This document shows, in pieces, positions 1-9,061 of a stretch of DNA of 64,000 bases. Positions within the stretch are counted from its first letter, which is position 1, and every line of letters begins with the position of its first letter. The stretch is taken from positions 620,001-684,000 of the forward strand of contig JAWKTN010000006.1 of assembly GCA_041399065.1 (NCBI GenBank). Reading direction: 5' to 3'. A program made the position numbers and the translations under genes. This DNA comes from JAGQPD01 sp020426865. Its GTDB lineage: Bacteria > Planctomycetota > Planctomycetia > Pirellulales > Pirellulaceae. Below the pieces are notes generated by a model that saw only the letters and a program-made list of their open reading frames with translations, made no database searches and was not told the DNA's origin.

Positions 1-1
1 C

Positions 2-232
2 TCCCACCTACTGGCAATGGTCGAAGACATCTGTTCGCACGTCTTGATTCTCAAACTGGGTTCGCAAAAATTCTTTGGCCCCATCGATCAGCTCCGTTTG
101 ACGTTTGCGGACAAGTCTGACGGGGCAACGCTGGAAGACATTTTCTTCCGCGCCACCGAGGAGTCCGCGACGGCGGAGCATTCAATCGACGCAACGCCGA
201 TCGAATCGCCAGAACCGGTAACGATCTCATGA
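2..232 (+). CDS. ABC transporter ATP-binding protein, C-terminal end (cut by window start)
   Basis: The reading frame is open from the first bases of the window and ends at TGA 230-232. The visible start, SHLLAMVEDICSHVLIL, matches the region just after the H-loop of ABC ATPases (a 'S-H-x-x-x-x-V-E-x-x-C' switch histidine followed by the strand that precedes the signature 'G' turn). About 75 residues remain, ending in a Glu/Pro/Thr-rich tail. The stop overlaps the start of the next gene in an ATGA (229-232), so the two are translationally coupled and presumably form one exporter: this subunit would hydrolyse ATP in the cytoplasm to drive the membrane partner. The substrate is unknown, and the Walker A and B motifs lie outside the window. 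Confidence 0.8.
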   Translation, partial: SHLLAMVEDICSHVLILKLGSQKFFGPIDQLRLTFADKSDGATLEDIFFRATEESATAEHSIDATPIESPEPVTIS

Positions 233-1914
233 AACCGCTCATTCCCCTGTGCCTATTGCAACTGGTCGCCACGCACGCGACCGCCAAACTACGACGTTCG
301 GCACGCGGGTTTTGTACGCCGCGGAAGCTGATTCTATCGACGCTGGCGATTCTGATGGCCGCCATTTGGCTTGGTAACGCCACACTGAGCGTTTTCTACC
401 GCGAGTCAGCCAAGCCCGAGACACTCAGCTGCCTGATTCCGCTTTCGCTGCTCGCGTATGCGGTGTGGCATGTTTTGCGACTGGCATACAATCGTCCGGA
501 AGAAGGCCTGGAATGGACACCGGCGGAACTGGAAGTACTGCATGGAGCTCCCCTTACTCGACGCGACTTGATCCTCTATCGCCTGACCATGGTCGCCATG
601 GCTGGCATCTTCAAGGCCGGTTGCTTTGCGCTGCTCATGTTGCCAGATTTCCCCAATCTACTCCTAAGCTTTGCGGGGGCATTCCTGGCACTCATGTCCA
701 TGGACGTCTATCGGATGACCTTGGAAGTCTATGTCTGCGGGCTCACGCGGCGTACCTATCATCGGCTGCGCGCCGGAGCGTTAATAGCGATGTGCCTAGT
801 TGCGGCGAGTGTCTGGACCAGTTCCGGTATTGTGGCCGAAGATGCTTCGTCGTCCCCGGTGGGCGTGGTCGGGAACATAGTGGCGGCCGCCGCACCGTGG
901 CAGCAACATACCTGGATCGGCCGGACACTTGATTCGCCGTTTCGCGTCTTCTACATGCTCATGTCCGCTCCCGATCTTTCCGCGACAACATGGGTGGCAT
1001 TCGCCATCAGCGTCATTATTCTCGTGGACCTGGTCCAGGTGCTATTGATCGTCGATCGCCGTACGGGGCAAAAAGTCCAACGTCGTCAGCGTGGCGACTA
1101 TGATCGGTTGCGGGCCTCTCTTCCAACAAGGGCCGATGGGCACGGACCGAACGAAGGGCCCACGGTGACGCGCGCGATCCGACTGCCCCGGGTCCCCTGG
1201 TTTGCCGGCATCGGCCCGATCGTCTGGCGACAGTTGCTCGGCGCATGGCACTACTCTGGCAGCTTACTGGTGGCCTTGGCGGTGCCGACGGTGCTGGCCT
1301 GCGGCCCGTTGATCTTGGTGCAGGACCGAATCAAGATGGCGATCAACGTCGTGGGGGCCTTGGCTTTTTACTCGTTCTTGCTGTTGCCGACGGCCCTGAA
1401 GTTCGACTTTCGGCGAGACATTGATCGAATGGCGGTCTTAAAATCCTTGCCGATCCGGCCGCTGGCCGTCGTGCTGGGTCAACTATCGACGCCGGTCTTG
1501 ATCGCCAGTGTGTATCAGGCAGCGGTGCTGGCAGTCACTGGGATTGTCCGTCCGGTATCCCCAGTACTATTGATTTCGGCGATGCTGCTGATGTTGCCAT
1601 TGAACCATTTGATCTTCGCGCTCGACAATCTGATCTTCTTGCTTTTTCCGTATCGGGTCAATCAGGAAGGGATTGAAATCTTCCTGCGCAGCACACTGAC
1701 GTTTACGGCCAAGGGAATGTTGTTCGGATTTGCTACGGCCTTGCTATTCGGGTGGGCAATGATCACTCCAGTATTCGCGGCACATTGGATTGATGCACGA
1801 CTGTTGTTCGTGATCGGCGTTTGGTGCATATTATTGTCATTTGCGGTGGGTTGCACATGGTTGTTGACGCGCACGTTCACGCGATTCGACCCCAGCCAGG
1901 ATGTACCCGCATAG
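229..1914 (+). CDS. ABC exporter permease, large multi-spanning membrane protein
   Basis: 561 residues with many hydrophobic segments (for example around residues 35-55, 70-90, 120-150, 180-200, 265-280, 345-400, 415-475 and 500-550), consistent with a 10-12 helix inner-membrane protein. The first residues are basic. Two soluble stretches, one with a Gln/Arg-rich segment near residues 285-315, separate the helix groups. It overlaps the preceding ATPase by 4 bases, which supports a role as the membrane half of the same ABC exporter. It resembles the large 'putative ABC exporter' permeases of planctomycetes rather than the short ABC-2 type, but no substrate motif is visible. The start ATG at 229 is fixed by the overlap with the upstream stop. 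Confidence 0.7.
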   Translation: MKPLIPLCLLQLVATHATAKLRRSARGFCTPRKLILSTLAILMAAIWLGNATLSVFYRESAKPETLSCLIPLSLLAYAVWHVLRLAYNRPEEGLEWTPAELEVLHGAPLTRRDLILYRLTMVAMAGIFKAGCFALLMLPDFPNLLLSFAGAFLALMSMDVYRMTLEVYVCGLTRRTYHRLRAGALIAMCLVAASVWTSSGIVAEDASSSPVGVVGNIVAAAAPWQQHTWIGRTLDSPFRVFYMLMSAPDLSATTWVAFAISVIILVDLVQVLLIVDRRTGQKVQRRQRGDYDRLRASLPTRADGHGPNEGPTVTRAIRLPRVPWFAGIGPIVWRQLLGAWHYSGSLLVALAVPTVLACGPLILVQDRIKMAINVVGALAFYSFLLLPTALKFDFRRDIDRMAVLKSLPIRPLAVVLGQLSTPVLIASVYQAAVLAVTGIVRPVSPVLLISAMLLMLPLNHLIFALDNLIFLLFPYRVNQEGIEIFLRSTLTFTAKGMLFGFATALLFGWAMITPVFAAHWIDARLLFVIGVWCILLSFAVGCTWLLTRTFTRFDPSQDVPA

Positions 1915-2172
1915 GAGCGTCACAACACAGTTTTACGGAAAGCTGCGGAGGGCAATAATCATAAAAAGCCAAAGCGGCATCGGCCGATCTGCCAATTAGC
2001 AACGTCGATCGGTGGAGTCGCTCGCTCGACCGACCGCGACGACTTCGACCTTGACGCTGGCTGCAAACAGACCTTATACTCACGGGGCCCTTCCGATTTC
2101 GTGACGATGGTCCATATACGAGCTTCTACCACTCGGCCCATCGCCAAGACGTTCCCGCTGATGGTTGTAATG

Positions 2173-2178
2173 TATAAT
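2173..2178 (+). promoter_or_regulatory. candidate -10 element before the polysaccharide genes
   Basis: TATAAT sits 36 bases upstream of the glycosyltransferase ATG in an A+T-rich patch (2165-2183) that stands out from its G+C-rich surroundings. No good -35 box is found at 16-18 bases. The rest of the 299-base gap from 1915 to 2213 shows nothing recognisable. Confidence 0.3.
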
Positions 2179-2213
2179 AAAGAAACGCGAGAACGGGGAA
2201 AGGCTAATCTCAG

Positions 2214-3293
2214 ATGCAGGTGTCCAAGCGAGTTGTCTTCGTAACTCCGCCGACGATTTACGATCGGAATGGTGGCGGCATGCAGACTCAGGTCTACCGC
2301 ACCAAGGAAGAACTGGAGCAACTGGGATACGAGATTGAGTTTTACACAGCACACAAGCATTACGACGCGAAGCAATATTTGTGTGCTCACGCATTCTGCG
2401 CCGGTGCTTCAACATACTTCCCCACGCTGTCGCTGGCCAAACAGGGGTTACCAATCGTCCTGTCGACGGTTTTCATTCGCGGATCGGCGAGCCGGCTATC
2501 GGACATCGCTTATCGATACGGGCATGACCTGATCGAACGCTTGCCTTGGAAATTGCTGGACGATACGATTTGTGCACGAAAGCAGGCGGCAATGGCGAAG
2601 GCGGCACTGCCGAACACGCGATTCGAGCAGTTACATTGCGAAAGCGTGTTGCGACTGGCTTCGTCCAAGTGCCGTGTCATCCCCAATGGAATTGACACGG
2701 ATTGGCTCGACCTTCCGAAGGATAAAGACGCCGAACCGTCAACGATCGCCGGTGGCATCCAGCAGCCGTTTGTATTGTGTGTCGGACGCATCAACGACCG
2801 CCGCAAACACTTTCCGTTGGTTGCCGAGGTCTGCATTGAGTTGGGTATGCGTTGCGTGCTGGTAGGGAATTGGGACGCGACGATTCGCACGTCCGAGTCG
2901 CAACGTCTGCAGCATCTCATTGACACGCGATCGGACCTGATCCATTACGTCGGTCCCTTGCCGTACCGCTCTCGCGAACTTTCCGAGATGTACAATCGCT
3001 GCCATGTCTTTGCGTTGCCGAGCGATTTTGAGACGCCGGGGCTAGCTGCCCTGGAGGCTGGATACTGCCGCGCGAACGTCATCATCACGAATGTTGGGGG
3101 CACGGAGGACTACTTCGGATCGAACGCGATCTATGTCTCTCCAGGAAACAAACAGCAGCTGCGAGCGGCGATGGAACAGGCAGTCAACGCCCCGAAGAAC
3201 GAAGAGCTACGGGAACGAGTTGGCAGTTCTTACAAGTGGAAAAACGTCGCCGAACTGACTGCCGCTGCGTACTCAGATTTTATCGTGAGTTGA
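2214..3293 (+). CDS. GT4-type glycosyltransferase
   Basis: 359 residues. The N-terminus (VVFVTPPTIYDRNGGGMQTQ) has the Gly-rich donor/acceptor loop of GT-B glycosyltransferases. The C-terminal half has the GT4 nucleotide-sugar pocket: FVLCVGRINDRRKHFP near residue 182 and the E-x7-E motif in SDFETPGLAALEAG near residue 270, where the two Glu residues bind the donor. It should transfer a sugar to a lipid-linked or surface glycan in the cytoplasm. A purine-rich stretch (GGGGAAAGG, about 2195-2203) lies about 10 bases before the ATG. It is the first gene of a surface-polysaccharide set with the flippase, the F420-hydrogenase-beta-like protein and the pyruvyl transferase downstream. Donor and acceptor cannot be predicted. 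Confidence 0.85.
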   Translation: MQVSKRVVFVTPPTIYDRNGGGMQTQVYRTKEELEQLGYEIEFYTAHKHYDAKQYLCAHAFCAGASTYFPTLSLAKQGLPIVLSTVFIRGSASRLSDIAYRYGHDLIERLPWKLLDDTICARKQAAMAKAALPNTRFEQLHCESVLRLASSKCRVIPNGIDTDWLDLPKDKDAEPSTIAGGIQQPFVLCVGRINDRRKHFPLVAEVCIELGMRCVLVGNWDATIRTSESQRLQHLIDTRSDLIHYVGPLPYRSRELSEMYNRCHVFALPSDFETPGLAALEAGYCRANVIITNVGGTEDYFGSNAIYVSPGNKQQLRAAMEQAVNAPKNEELRERVGSSYKWKNVAELTAAAYSDFIVS

Positions 3294-3307
3294 CAACGAT
3301 CACTCGT

Positions 3308-4861
3308 ATGGGAACAGCACTTTCAAAACGCCGAATTGCCTTGAACCTCGCGTCGCAATGGTGGGCGCAATTGGCCAATACAATCCTGTCACTCCTACTG
3401 ATTGGCTACGCTGTCGCTAAACTGGGCGACACGCGCTTCGGTGGCTGGACGGCGATCATGTCGACGTATGGCGCGCTCACGATGCTCGACGCAGGTTTGT
3501 CGGTCGCGATCCAGTACTTTGTCGCTCATCGCAGCGACCCAAACCAACGCGACGAATTGACGTCGTTCTACAGCTCGGCCTACGCCTGTTACGCTATCGC
3601 CGCCGTTGTCGCGACCATCATCGGTCTGTTGATTTCCTGGAATTTTCCCCATATTTTCCCCAAGTTCCCGCACGAAATTGCCGTCGAAAGCTCCAACGCC
3701 ATGGCTTGGGCATCGCTGGGGATGGGACTGTTTTTCTTGAACGTGCCTTGCCAAGGCGTCCTCATGGGGATGCAGCGCCACTACATCTGCAATACGGTCG
3801 AGGTTTGTGCGCTGGTGACCCAAATGGTCGTTGTGATCGCCACGTTTGAATTCCTTGAACCCAACTTACGCAACCTGGCATTCGGATTCACCAGCCTGGC
3901 GACCGTGCGGTTCGTACTCTACCATGCCGCCGTTCGCACACAGATTGGTATTCGTATAACCCTCTCGACCCTCAAATGGGAAACGCTCTCTCAAATCTTC
4001 TCATTCGGTGGGCATTCCGCCTTCTGGACCATTGCGACCGGCATTCTGAAAGAGAGCGGCCCCAGCCTGGCTGCCGTTGTGCTGGGTCCCCGAGCGTCAA
4101 CGGCGGTCTTTGTGGGAACGAAAGTCGTTCGATCCGTCGGAGTGTTTATCCAAAATTCCGGGTCCGTGCTGATGCCGATGGCAGCCACCTTGGCCCAAGC
4201 GGACGATCAACCTCGGATCCGAGCGATGATCCTCAAAGGTACCCGATTCTGTGCCTTGCTCTCCTTCGCCGGCGCAGGTGTACTCGTCGCATTTTGCGAT
4301 CCCCTGCTAGCGCATTGGTTGGGAAACAAGGGAGATCTTGCCCGCGGGGTGGTCATCGTCACCGCCTTGGGAATGCTCGGATCATGGGTAACCCAAGCAC
4401 AACTGTCGCTATTGATCGGCACACGGACGCTTTGGCCACTTACGTACATGATGGGCCTACGCGTTATCCTGTTCGTCGTTTTAGGCGTCGCACTCGGATG
4501 GGCATTTGGCACAACAGGTTTGGCGTTAGGAATTGTCTTGCCAAATACCCTAACGTCCGTCACGGTCCTGCCATGGCTATGCGCGCGCCGCTTCAACGTG
4601 CGCCTCAGTGAGATCGCCGCCACGCTCACTTATCCGTTGATCATCGGACTCGTCGTTACCGTGGCCTCGATGGTATTGCAGCATCTCTGGCCCCCGACTT
4701 CCGTCGGAGCCTTGGCCACCGAGGCCATCGCGGCATTCGTGCTGTTTGTCGTCCTCGCCTACTTGATCGGGATTGACTCCCAATATCGAAGCTTAATAAA
4801 TAAGAATGTCAGCGCGATTCTGCATCGGCAGCGACCAGAAACGACCAGGAATTCTTCATAA
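3308..4861 (+). CDS. polysaccharide flippase (Wzx/MATE-like membrane protein)
   Basis: About 517 residues counted from ATG 3308. An in-frame upstream ATG at 3236 lies inside the previous gene and gives a basic, unconserved-looking extension, so the start after the upstream stop is preferred. The sequence has 12-14 hydrophobic segments and an amphipathic N-terminus (RRIALNLASQWWAQLANTILSLLLIG) typical of polysaccharide transporters of the MVF/MATE superfamily. It would flip lipid-linked repeat units across the inner membrane. It follows the glycosyltransferase by 14 bases, so the two are probably co-transcribed. No cognate polymerase (Wzy) is evident in the window. Confidence 0.8.
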   Translation: MGTALSKRRIALNLASQWWAQLANTILSLLLIGYAVAKLGDTRFGGWTAIMSTYGALTMLDAGLSVAIQYFVAHRSDPNQRDELTSFYSSAYACYAIAAVVATIIGLLISWNFPHIFPKFPHEIAVESSNAMAWASLGMGLFFLNVPCQGVLMGMQRHYICNTVEVCALVTQMVVVIATFEFLEPNLRNLAFGFTSLATVRFVLYHAAVRTQIGIRITLSTLKWETLSQIFSFGGHSAFWTIATGILKESGPSLAAVVLGPRASTAVFVGTKVVRSVGVFIQNSGSVLMPMAATLAQADDQPRIRAMILKGTRFCALLSFAGAGVLVAFCDPLLAHWLGNKGDLARGVVIVTALGMLGSWVTQAQLSLLIGTRTLWPLTYMMGLRVILFVVLGVALGWAFGTTGLALGIVLPNTLTSVTVLPWLCARRFNVRLSEIAATLTYPLIIGLVVTVASMVLQHLWPPTSVGALATEAIAAFVLFVVLAYLIGIDSQYRSLINKNVSAILHRQRPETTRNSS

Positions 4862-4914
4862 CGGTTCTGCGTATCGTAACGACGATCAGAGAGCTGAGAG
4901 GGGGAGATCGAGTT

Positions 4915-6357
4915 TTGACCAATGAATCACCGCAGAATTCTCGCTTCGACGCCAACGCATCTCTCGATTTGACGGTCTTGGCCGGTGGCTTCTGTGTCGG
5001 TTGCGGGGCGTGTGCGTCGCTGCCGAACGGCACCTACAGAATGGAATACACGGAGGACCACAACTACCGTGCGGCGCGGTCACAGCCCGGCCGGGATACA
5101 CATGCCGCGCAAGTCTGCCCCTTCTCCAGCGAAGCGACCAACGAGACCGAAATCGCCGCGGCGCTCTATCCAAATTGCCACACCGACGAACGATTAGGTA
5201 AATACCTGGGCACTTACGCGGGCCACGCCAAGCTCGGTGGAATTCGCGAACGAGGCAGCTCCGGTGGTCTGACGACCTGGGTCGCTCAACAGCTGTTGTC
5301 GCGAAAACTAGTCGACGCCGTGGCGCATGTCCATGGACCACTTCCTGCCGATCAGACGGAATCGCGAGTGCTCTATAAGTATGGCCTGTCATGGAATGAA
5401 GATCAGTTAACCACCAATGCCAAGACCCGCTATTATCCCATTGAAATGTCGGAGGTAATTCGCGAGATTCGGGCGACACCCTCGATTCGAGTTGCGTTTG
5501 TCGGCGTGCCATGCTTCGTGAAGGCCGTACGATTGTTGTGCCGACACGATGAAGATTTGAACCAAAAGATCGCCTATTGCATCTCGTTGGTATGCGGCCA
5601 TTTGAAAAGTTCGCGGTGGGCCGACCTTGCCGCCTGGCAATGTGGTGTCCCGCCCGCGGAGCTAAAGTCCATTGACTTTCGGAAAAAAATCCCCGGACGC
5701 CCGGCCAATTCCTATGGCGTCGAAATCAACAGTCCTCAGGATCACGAATCCGCCGGTAGGGTCCGACCCGTTTCCGAACTCTTCGGCAACAGCTGGGCCT
5801 ACATGCTGTTTGCGTACAAGGCTTGCGACTACTGTGACGACATCCTGGGCGAAACCGCAGACCTTTCCGTAGGTGACGCATGGCTGCCACCACACAATCT
5901 CGACTATCGCGGTACCAACGTTGTCGTCACACGCCACCCCCAAATCGAAGCTATCCTTCAGGACGGAGTAGCGTCGGGGGCAATCGAGCTGGAAAAAGTG
6001 AACATCGACCAGGTTGCTCACACGCAACGTGGCAACCTGCGTCATCGGCACGAAGGTCTCGCGTTCCGACTTTACGAAGCCCAGTTGTTAGGACAATGGA
6101 CCCCCCCAAAAAGAATCCAACCGTCGCAGGACCACCTGACGAACGAGCGGCGCGAGGTCTTTCGGCTTCGCACCGCCATGCGAGAACGCAGTCATATCGC
6201 GTTTCGTGAAGCCGTACGACAAAACAATCTGAAGTACTTTATCCGACAAATGAAACCGCTGACGTACGCTCACGACAAGCTCACCATCGGCGGAGTCGCA
6301 ATCCGAGCGGTTCGCAAGGCAATCCGCATTTTAAAGAAAGCAGTTGGTTATGGGTAG
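4915..6357 (+). CDS. F420-hydrogenase/dehydrogenase beta-subunit-like iron-sulfur protein of polysaccharide loci
   Basis: 480 residues from a TTG start. GGGGGAG at 4900-4906, 8 bases upstream, is a strong ribosome site, and the next in-frame Met falls after the Fe-S motif, so TTG is the likely start. Cys27, Cys30 and Cys33 (CVGCGAC) with Cys68 (VCP) form a ferredoxin-type cluster motif. The body has the FrhB-family signatures ERGSSGGLTTW and, near residue 320, GETADLSVGDAW. Proteins of this family are routinely found beside polysaccharide pyruvyl transferases in surface-glycan loci, as here, where the next gene overlaps by 8 bases. A redox or reductive sugar-modifying role is likely, but the reaction is not established for this group. 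Confidence 0.8.
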   Translation: MTNESPQNSRFDANASLDLTVLAGGFCVGCGACASLPNGTYRMEYTEDHNYRAARSQPGRDTHAAQVCPFSSEATNETEIAAALYPNCHTDERLGKYLGTYAGHAKLGGIRERGSSGGLTTWVAQQLLSRKLVDAVAHVHGPLPADQTESRVLYKYGLSWNEDQLTTNAKTRYYPIEMSEVIREIRATPSIRVAFVGVPCFVKAVRLLCRHDEDLNQKIAYCISLVCGHLKSSRWADLAAWQCGVPPAELKSIDFRKKIPGRPANSYGVEINSPQDHESAGRVRPVSELFGNSWAYMLFAYKACDYCDDILGETADLSVGDAWLPPHNLDYRGTNVVVTRHPQIEAILQDGVASGAIELEKVNIDQVAHTQRGNLRHRHEGLAFRLYEAQLLGQWTPPKRIQPSQDHLTNERREVFRLRTAMRERSHIAFREAVRQNNLKYFIRQMKPLTYAHDKLTIGGVAIRAVRKAIRILKKAVGYG

Positions 6358-7570
6358 CGATCCTGGCCGTATTCTCCTGATCGGCATCGACGGCCTTTAT
6401 AACTACGGTTGTGAAGCCATCGTTCGCGGTACACATGCGTTGATCCAACGACAATTTCCTGGTACACAATTAGTCTATGCCTCTCCCCGCCCTGCCGTCG
6501 ATGCGAAGCGAATCGCCGACATCGATGTGAAGGTCGTGACCCGCGAGCTAACAAACCGTGCAACTCCACCGGTGATCGCTAGTGCAATTCTTCGACGGAT
6601 GGGAATTCCGTTTCACGCACGTCGCGATTCTCTCCGACCGATCCGCGATGTCGATGCCGTGATGCTTATCGGCGGCGATATCTACACCATCTATTCCAAT
6701 GATGCCTATCCAGGTCACCTGATCAAATACGGGGACGCCGTGTTGGCCGCTGGAAAACCCTATATCGTCTGGGGAGCATCCATCGGTCCCTTTACTCAAC
6801 GACCCGAGGTCGAAAGGAAGTTCAAGGCACATCTGCAACACCTTCCCCTGATTACCGTCCGCGACGTATCGACGCTGGAATATCTCGATAGCCTGGGAAT
6901 TCGCGAAAACGTCGTCTCCTGTTCCGATCCCGCCTTCGCCGTCGCGCCGGACGTCGTTACCACACTCGAAGGTCCAACAGAAAGACGGATCGCGTTGAAT
7001 TTGAGCCCGCTTTCCGTTCGCTACGTCGGTGGCACTAAAGAACAGGCCCTACAACAATCGGCGGTAGCCATCGAGAACATCGTCAAGAGATTCAATTGCC
7101 GTGTGCTCCTGGTACCACATGTCGTTATTGAGTCAGCACCTCATGACGACGACCTGCATCACCTGAAATTGATTCGCGACCACCTGCCTGCCGAGACGAA
7201 AAGCCGGGTCGACCTGCTCGAAGGCGACCTGGGTTTCGTTGGCACGAAACGGGAACTTGCCAAATGTACCGCTGTCGTTGCCGCCCGCATGCATTGTGCC
7301 ATTAGTGCTTTGTCCGCCTGCGTACCCACCATCCTCCTCTCCTATAGCGAAAAATCGATCGGCATGTCAAAGTATGTCTTCGGCTCTCCGAGTCATGCTA
7401 TCACTTTGCGCGAACTCGGCAGCGATTCTTTCATGAACATGCTCGACAAGCTAGTGGCCAACCGGACCGCTGAATCGCAATTCCTGCTTGACCAACGCGA
7501 ACGCATCAGCACCGACGCTGAAAACGCCGTCAACGGCCTGCAAAAATGCTGCGCTCGCTCACGTCAGTGA
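6350..7570 (+). CDS. polysaccharide pyruvyl transferase family protein (CsaB/WcaK-like)
   Basis: 406 residues from ATG 6350, inside the last codons of the preceding gene; a TTG at 6344 is possible. The N-terminal Gly-rich strand ILLIGIDGLYNYGCEAIVRG and the GGDIYTIYSND segment near residue 105 are typical of the WcaK/CsaB family. The late motif AARMHCAISALSACVPTILLSYSEKS near residue 310 contains the family His (RxH) and the serine-rich loop before a lysine. Members add pyruvate ketals from phosphoenolpyruvate to glycans. The gene closes the polysaccharide set; a 6-bp stem with a 4-base loop spans its stop (7557-7572) but lacks a T-run. Confidence 0.8.
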   Translation: MGSDPGRILLIGIDGLYNYGCEAIVRGTHALIQRQFPGTQLVYASPRPAVDAKRIADIDVKVVTRELTNRATPPVIASAILRRMGIPFHARRDSLRPIRDVDAVMLIGGDIYTIYSNDAYPGHLIKYGDAVLAAGKPYIVWGASIGPFTQRPEVERKFKAHLQHLPLITVRDVSTLEYLDSLGIRENVVSCSDPAFAVAPDVVTTLEGPTERRIALNLSPLSVRYVGGTKEQALQQSAVAIENIVKRFNCRVLLVPHVVIESAPHDDDLHHLKLIRDHLPAETKSRVDLLEGDLGFVGTKRELAKCTAVVAARMHCAISALSACVPTILLSYSEKSIGMSKYVFGSPSHAITLRELGSDSFMNMLDKLVANRTAESQFLLDQRERISTDAENAVNGLQKCCARSRQ

Positions 7571-7702
7571 GCATTCGCACAACACCGGACATCCGGCTCC
7601 TAACGTCGCCCGATGCGACTTCGTTCGCGACGGGCGCGTCACTATGGTAAATTCGGTGTCGGTTGTTAGCGCCCGTGTCCCGACCGGAATGGAGTGGCCG
7701 AA

Positions 7703-8575
7703 ATGATTCCCAATGCCTACCACACAACCGTTTGGCACGTCACCGTTGCTCGACTGCTCGCCGTGCTGGCGGCGTTTGCCGTCCATGACCTTCCGCAGCT
7801 CGAGGCCGCTTCTCCCATCGCGCACGTTTCCCCGGTGGCCAACTTCGCATTCATCAGTGGCGGGAAATATTTGGTGACGAGTTCCACCGACGGAGAGATG
7901 TTCCTCTGGGATTGCCAACAAGGACGAATTGTCCGGCGACTTTCGCACGAAGGCGAATTGGCAAACACTCACCATGTCGCTCACCATTTCGCTGTCGATC
8001 CCATCGCACACCGCGTGGCGGTCAACAAGCAACGGGGCAGCCGGACAAGCCTTCAAGTCTTCCCAGCGCACGACCCGTTGATTCCCGATCCGTTGGTTCC
8101 CGACCCGTTGTCGGCATCCTGGACAACAACTTCACCTGCAAACCCCATCCAGTTTACCCATGATGGAAAGTTTGTTTTTGCGTGGGGCCACGACAGCGAT
8201 GCGGAAGGTTTCTACTTGTGGAACGCCGATAATGGCGAACTGTCACGCTCGCCACAAAAACCTAGTCCCGCCGACGAACGGGTGGTAGCGCAAATGCTGC
8301 AGCAATTTGGTGACGATGCCCAACAGCCTCAAGCGGCACGGCGTCAACCTGAAATCGCGGGTGCTATTCTCGGCCTCATCCATCAGCTATCGACGACACG
8401 CCCCGACGGTTTGCCGCTCGTCGGAGATACCGTCGGAACCGGGTTTGGCGTAGGCGTACAGTTCAGCCCAGGTGGCCACGCCATCGCCTGCCGGTACTGG
8501 GGCGATACTGGGTCCTCCGTCGAAGAAGTCAGCATCTGGAAATACCCCTCGGGCCAGCTTCTCCACAAGTGCTAA
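7703..8575 (+). pseudogene. WD40-type exported protein, N-terminal part, cut by an IS element
   Basis: ATG 7703 is preceded by GGAG (7691-7694). The product begins with a hydrophobic stretch (residues about 8-35, LLAVLAAFAVHDLPQLEA) that may be a signal peptide. It continues with WD40-like blades: SPVANFAFISGGKYLVTSSTDGEMFLWD and, at the end, EVSIWKYPSGQLLHKC. Reading stops at TAA 8573-8575, whose first two bases are the left TA flank of the IS630-like element. The C-terminal 760 residues continue in the same frame after the element (from 9772). The intact gene would have encoded a beta-propeller protein of about 1,050 residues. A Pro-Asp repeat (PDPLIPDPLVPDPL) lies near residue 128. Function is unknown; beta-propellers usually serve as protein-binding scaffolds. 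Confidence 0.75.
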
Positions 8576-8605
8576 ATGACCGAGCGCGATTCTGCGACAG
8601 TGGGC

Positions 8606-9061
8606 CTATGCCGCTGTTGCGTACTGCGCCTTGTGTTTGTTTCGTTGTCGTAGGTAGTATCGAACATTTTTCATGAGTTCGGACATATCAGAGCATTTGT
8701 GGTTGCGAGTCACGTTGGCGTGAAGATCCTGCCAGGCACGCTCGATCTTATTGTGGTCGGGGCAATATGGTGGTAGGAAGTGTAGCTCGAAACGTTGACC
8801 GGCCTTGGTTGCCAAGGTTTTTGCCACTTCCTCGGTACTGTGAATGGAGTAGTTGTCCAAGATCACGTGGATCTTCTTGGCATTCGGGTATTGCTCGTGG
8901 AGCTTCCAGAGTAGTTGAATGAAGAGCAGGCTGTTCTTGCTGTCGCCCTCAACCCAGGTCAGTTCGCCCGTTTTCGGATTCAATGCCCCGGCCAAGTATT
9001 GTTTTTCATTCTGTCCGGGAGTAAGCACTTCCTTTTGCTGTCCTTTGACCATCCAGTCCAA
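8606..9061 (-). CDS. IS630 transposase, C-terminal part (second frame)
   Basis: 151 residues carrying the rest of the DDE catalytic domain: the second Asp in KIHVILDNYSIHS and the final Glu in PPYCPDHNKIERAWQDLH. The frame lies at -1 relative to the N-terminal part and overlaps it at 8980-9061. The natural protein would read HLNP, then QIGLDWMVKG, crossing frames at about 9070. The TTG at 9061 is unlikely to be a real start, so the segment is either expressed by -1 frameshifting or is the tail of a broken gene. No A-rich slippery run is present at the crossover. Confidence 0.85.
   Translation of the reverse strand: MDWMVKGQQKEVLTPGQNEKQYLAGALNPKTGELTWVEGDSKNSLLFIQLLWKLHEQYPNAKKIHVILDNYSIHSTEEVAKTLATKAGQRFELHFLPPYCPDHNKIERAWQDLHANVTRNHKCSDMSELMKNVRYYLRQRNKHKAQYATAA

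Noticed and set aside
7557..7572. Hairpin GCTCAC-GTCA-GTGAGC at the pyruvyl transferase stop as terminator
   Set aside because: Six base pairs without a T-run are too weak to call.
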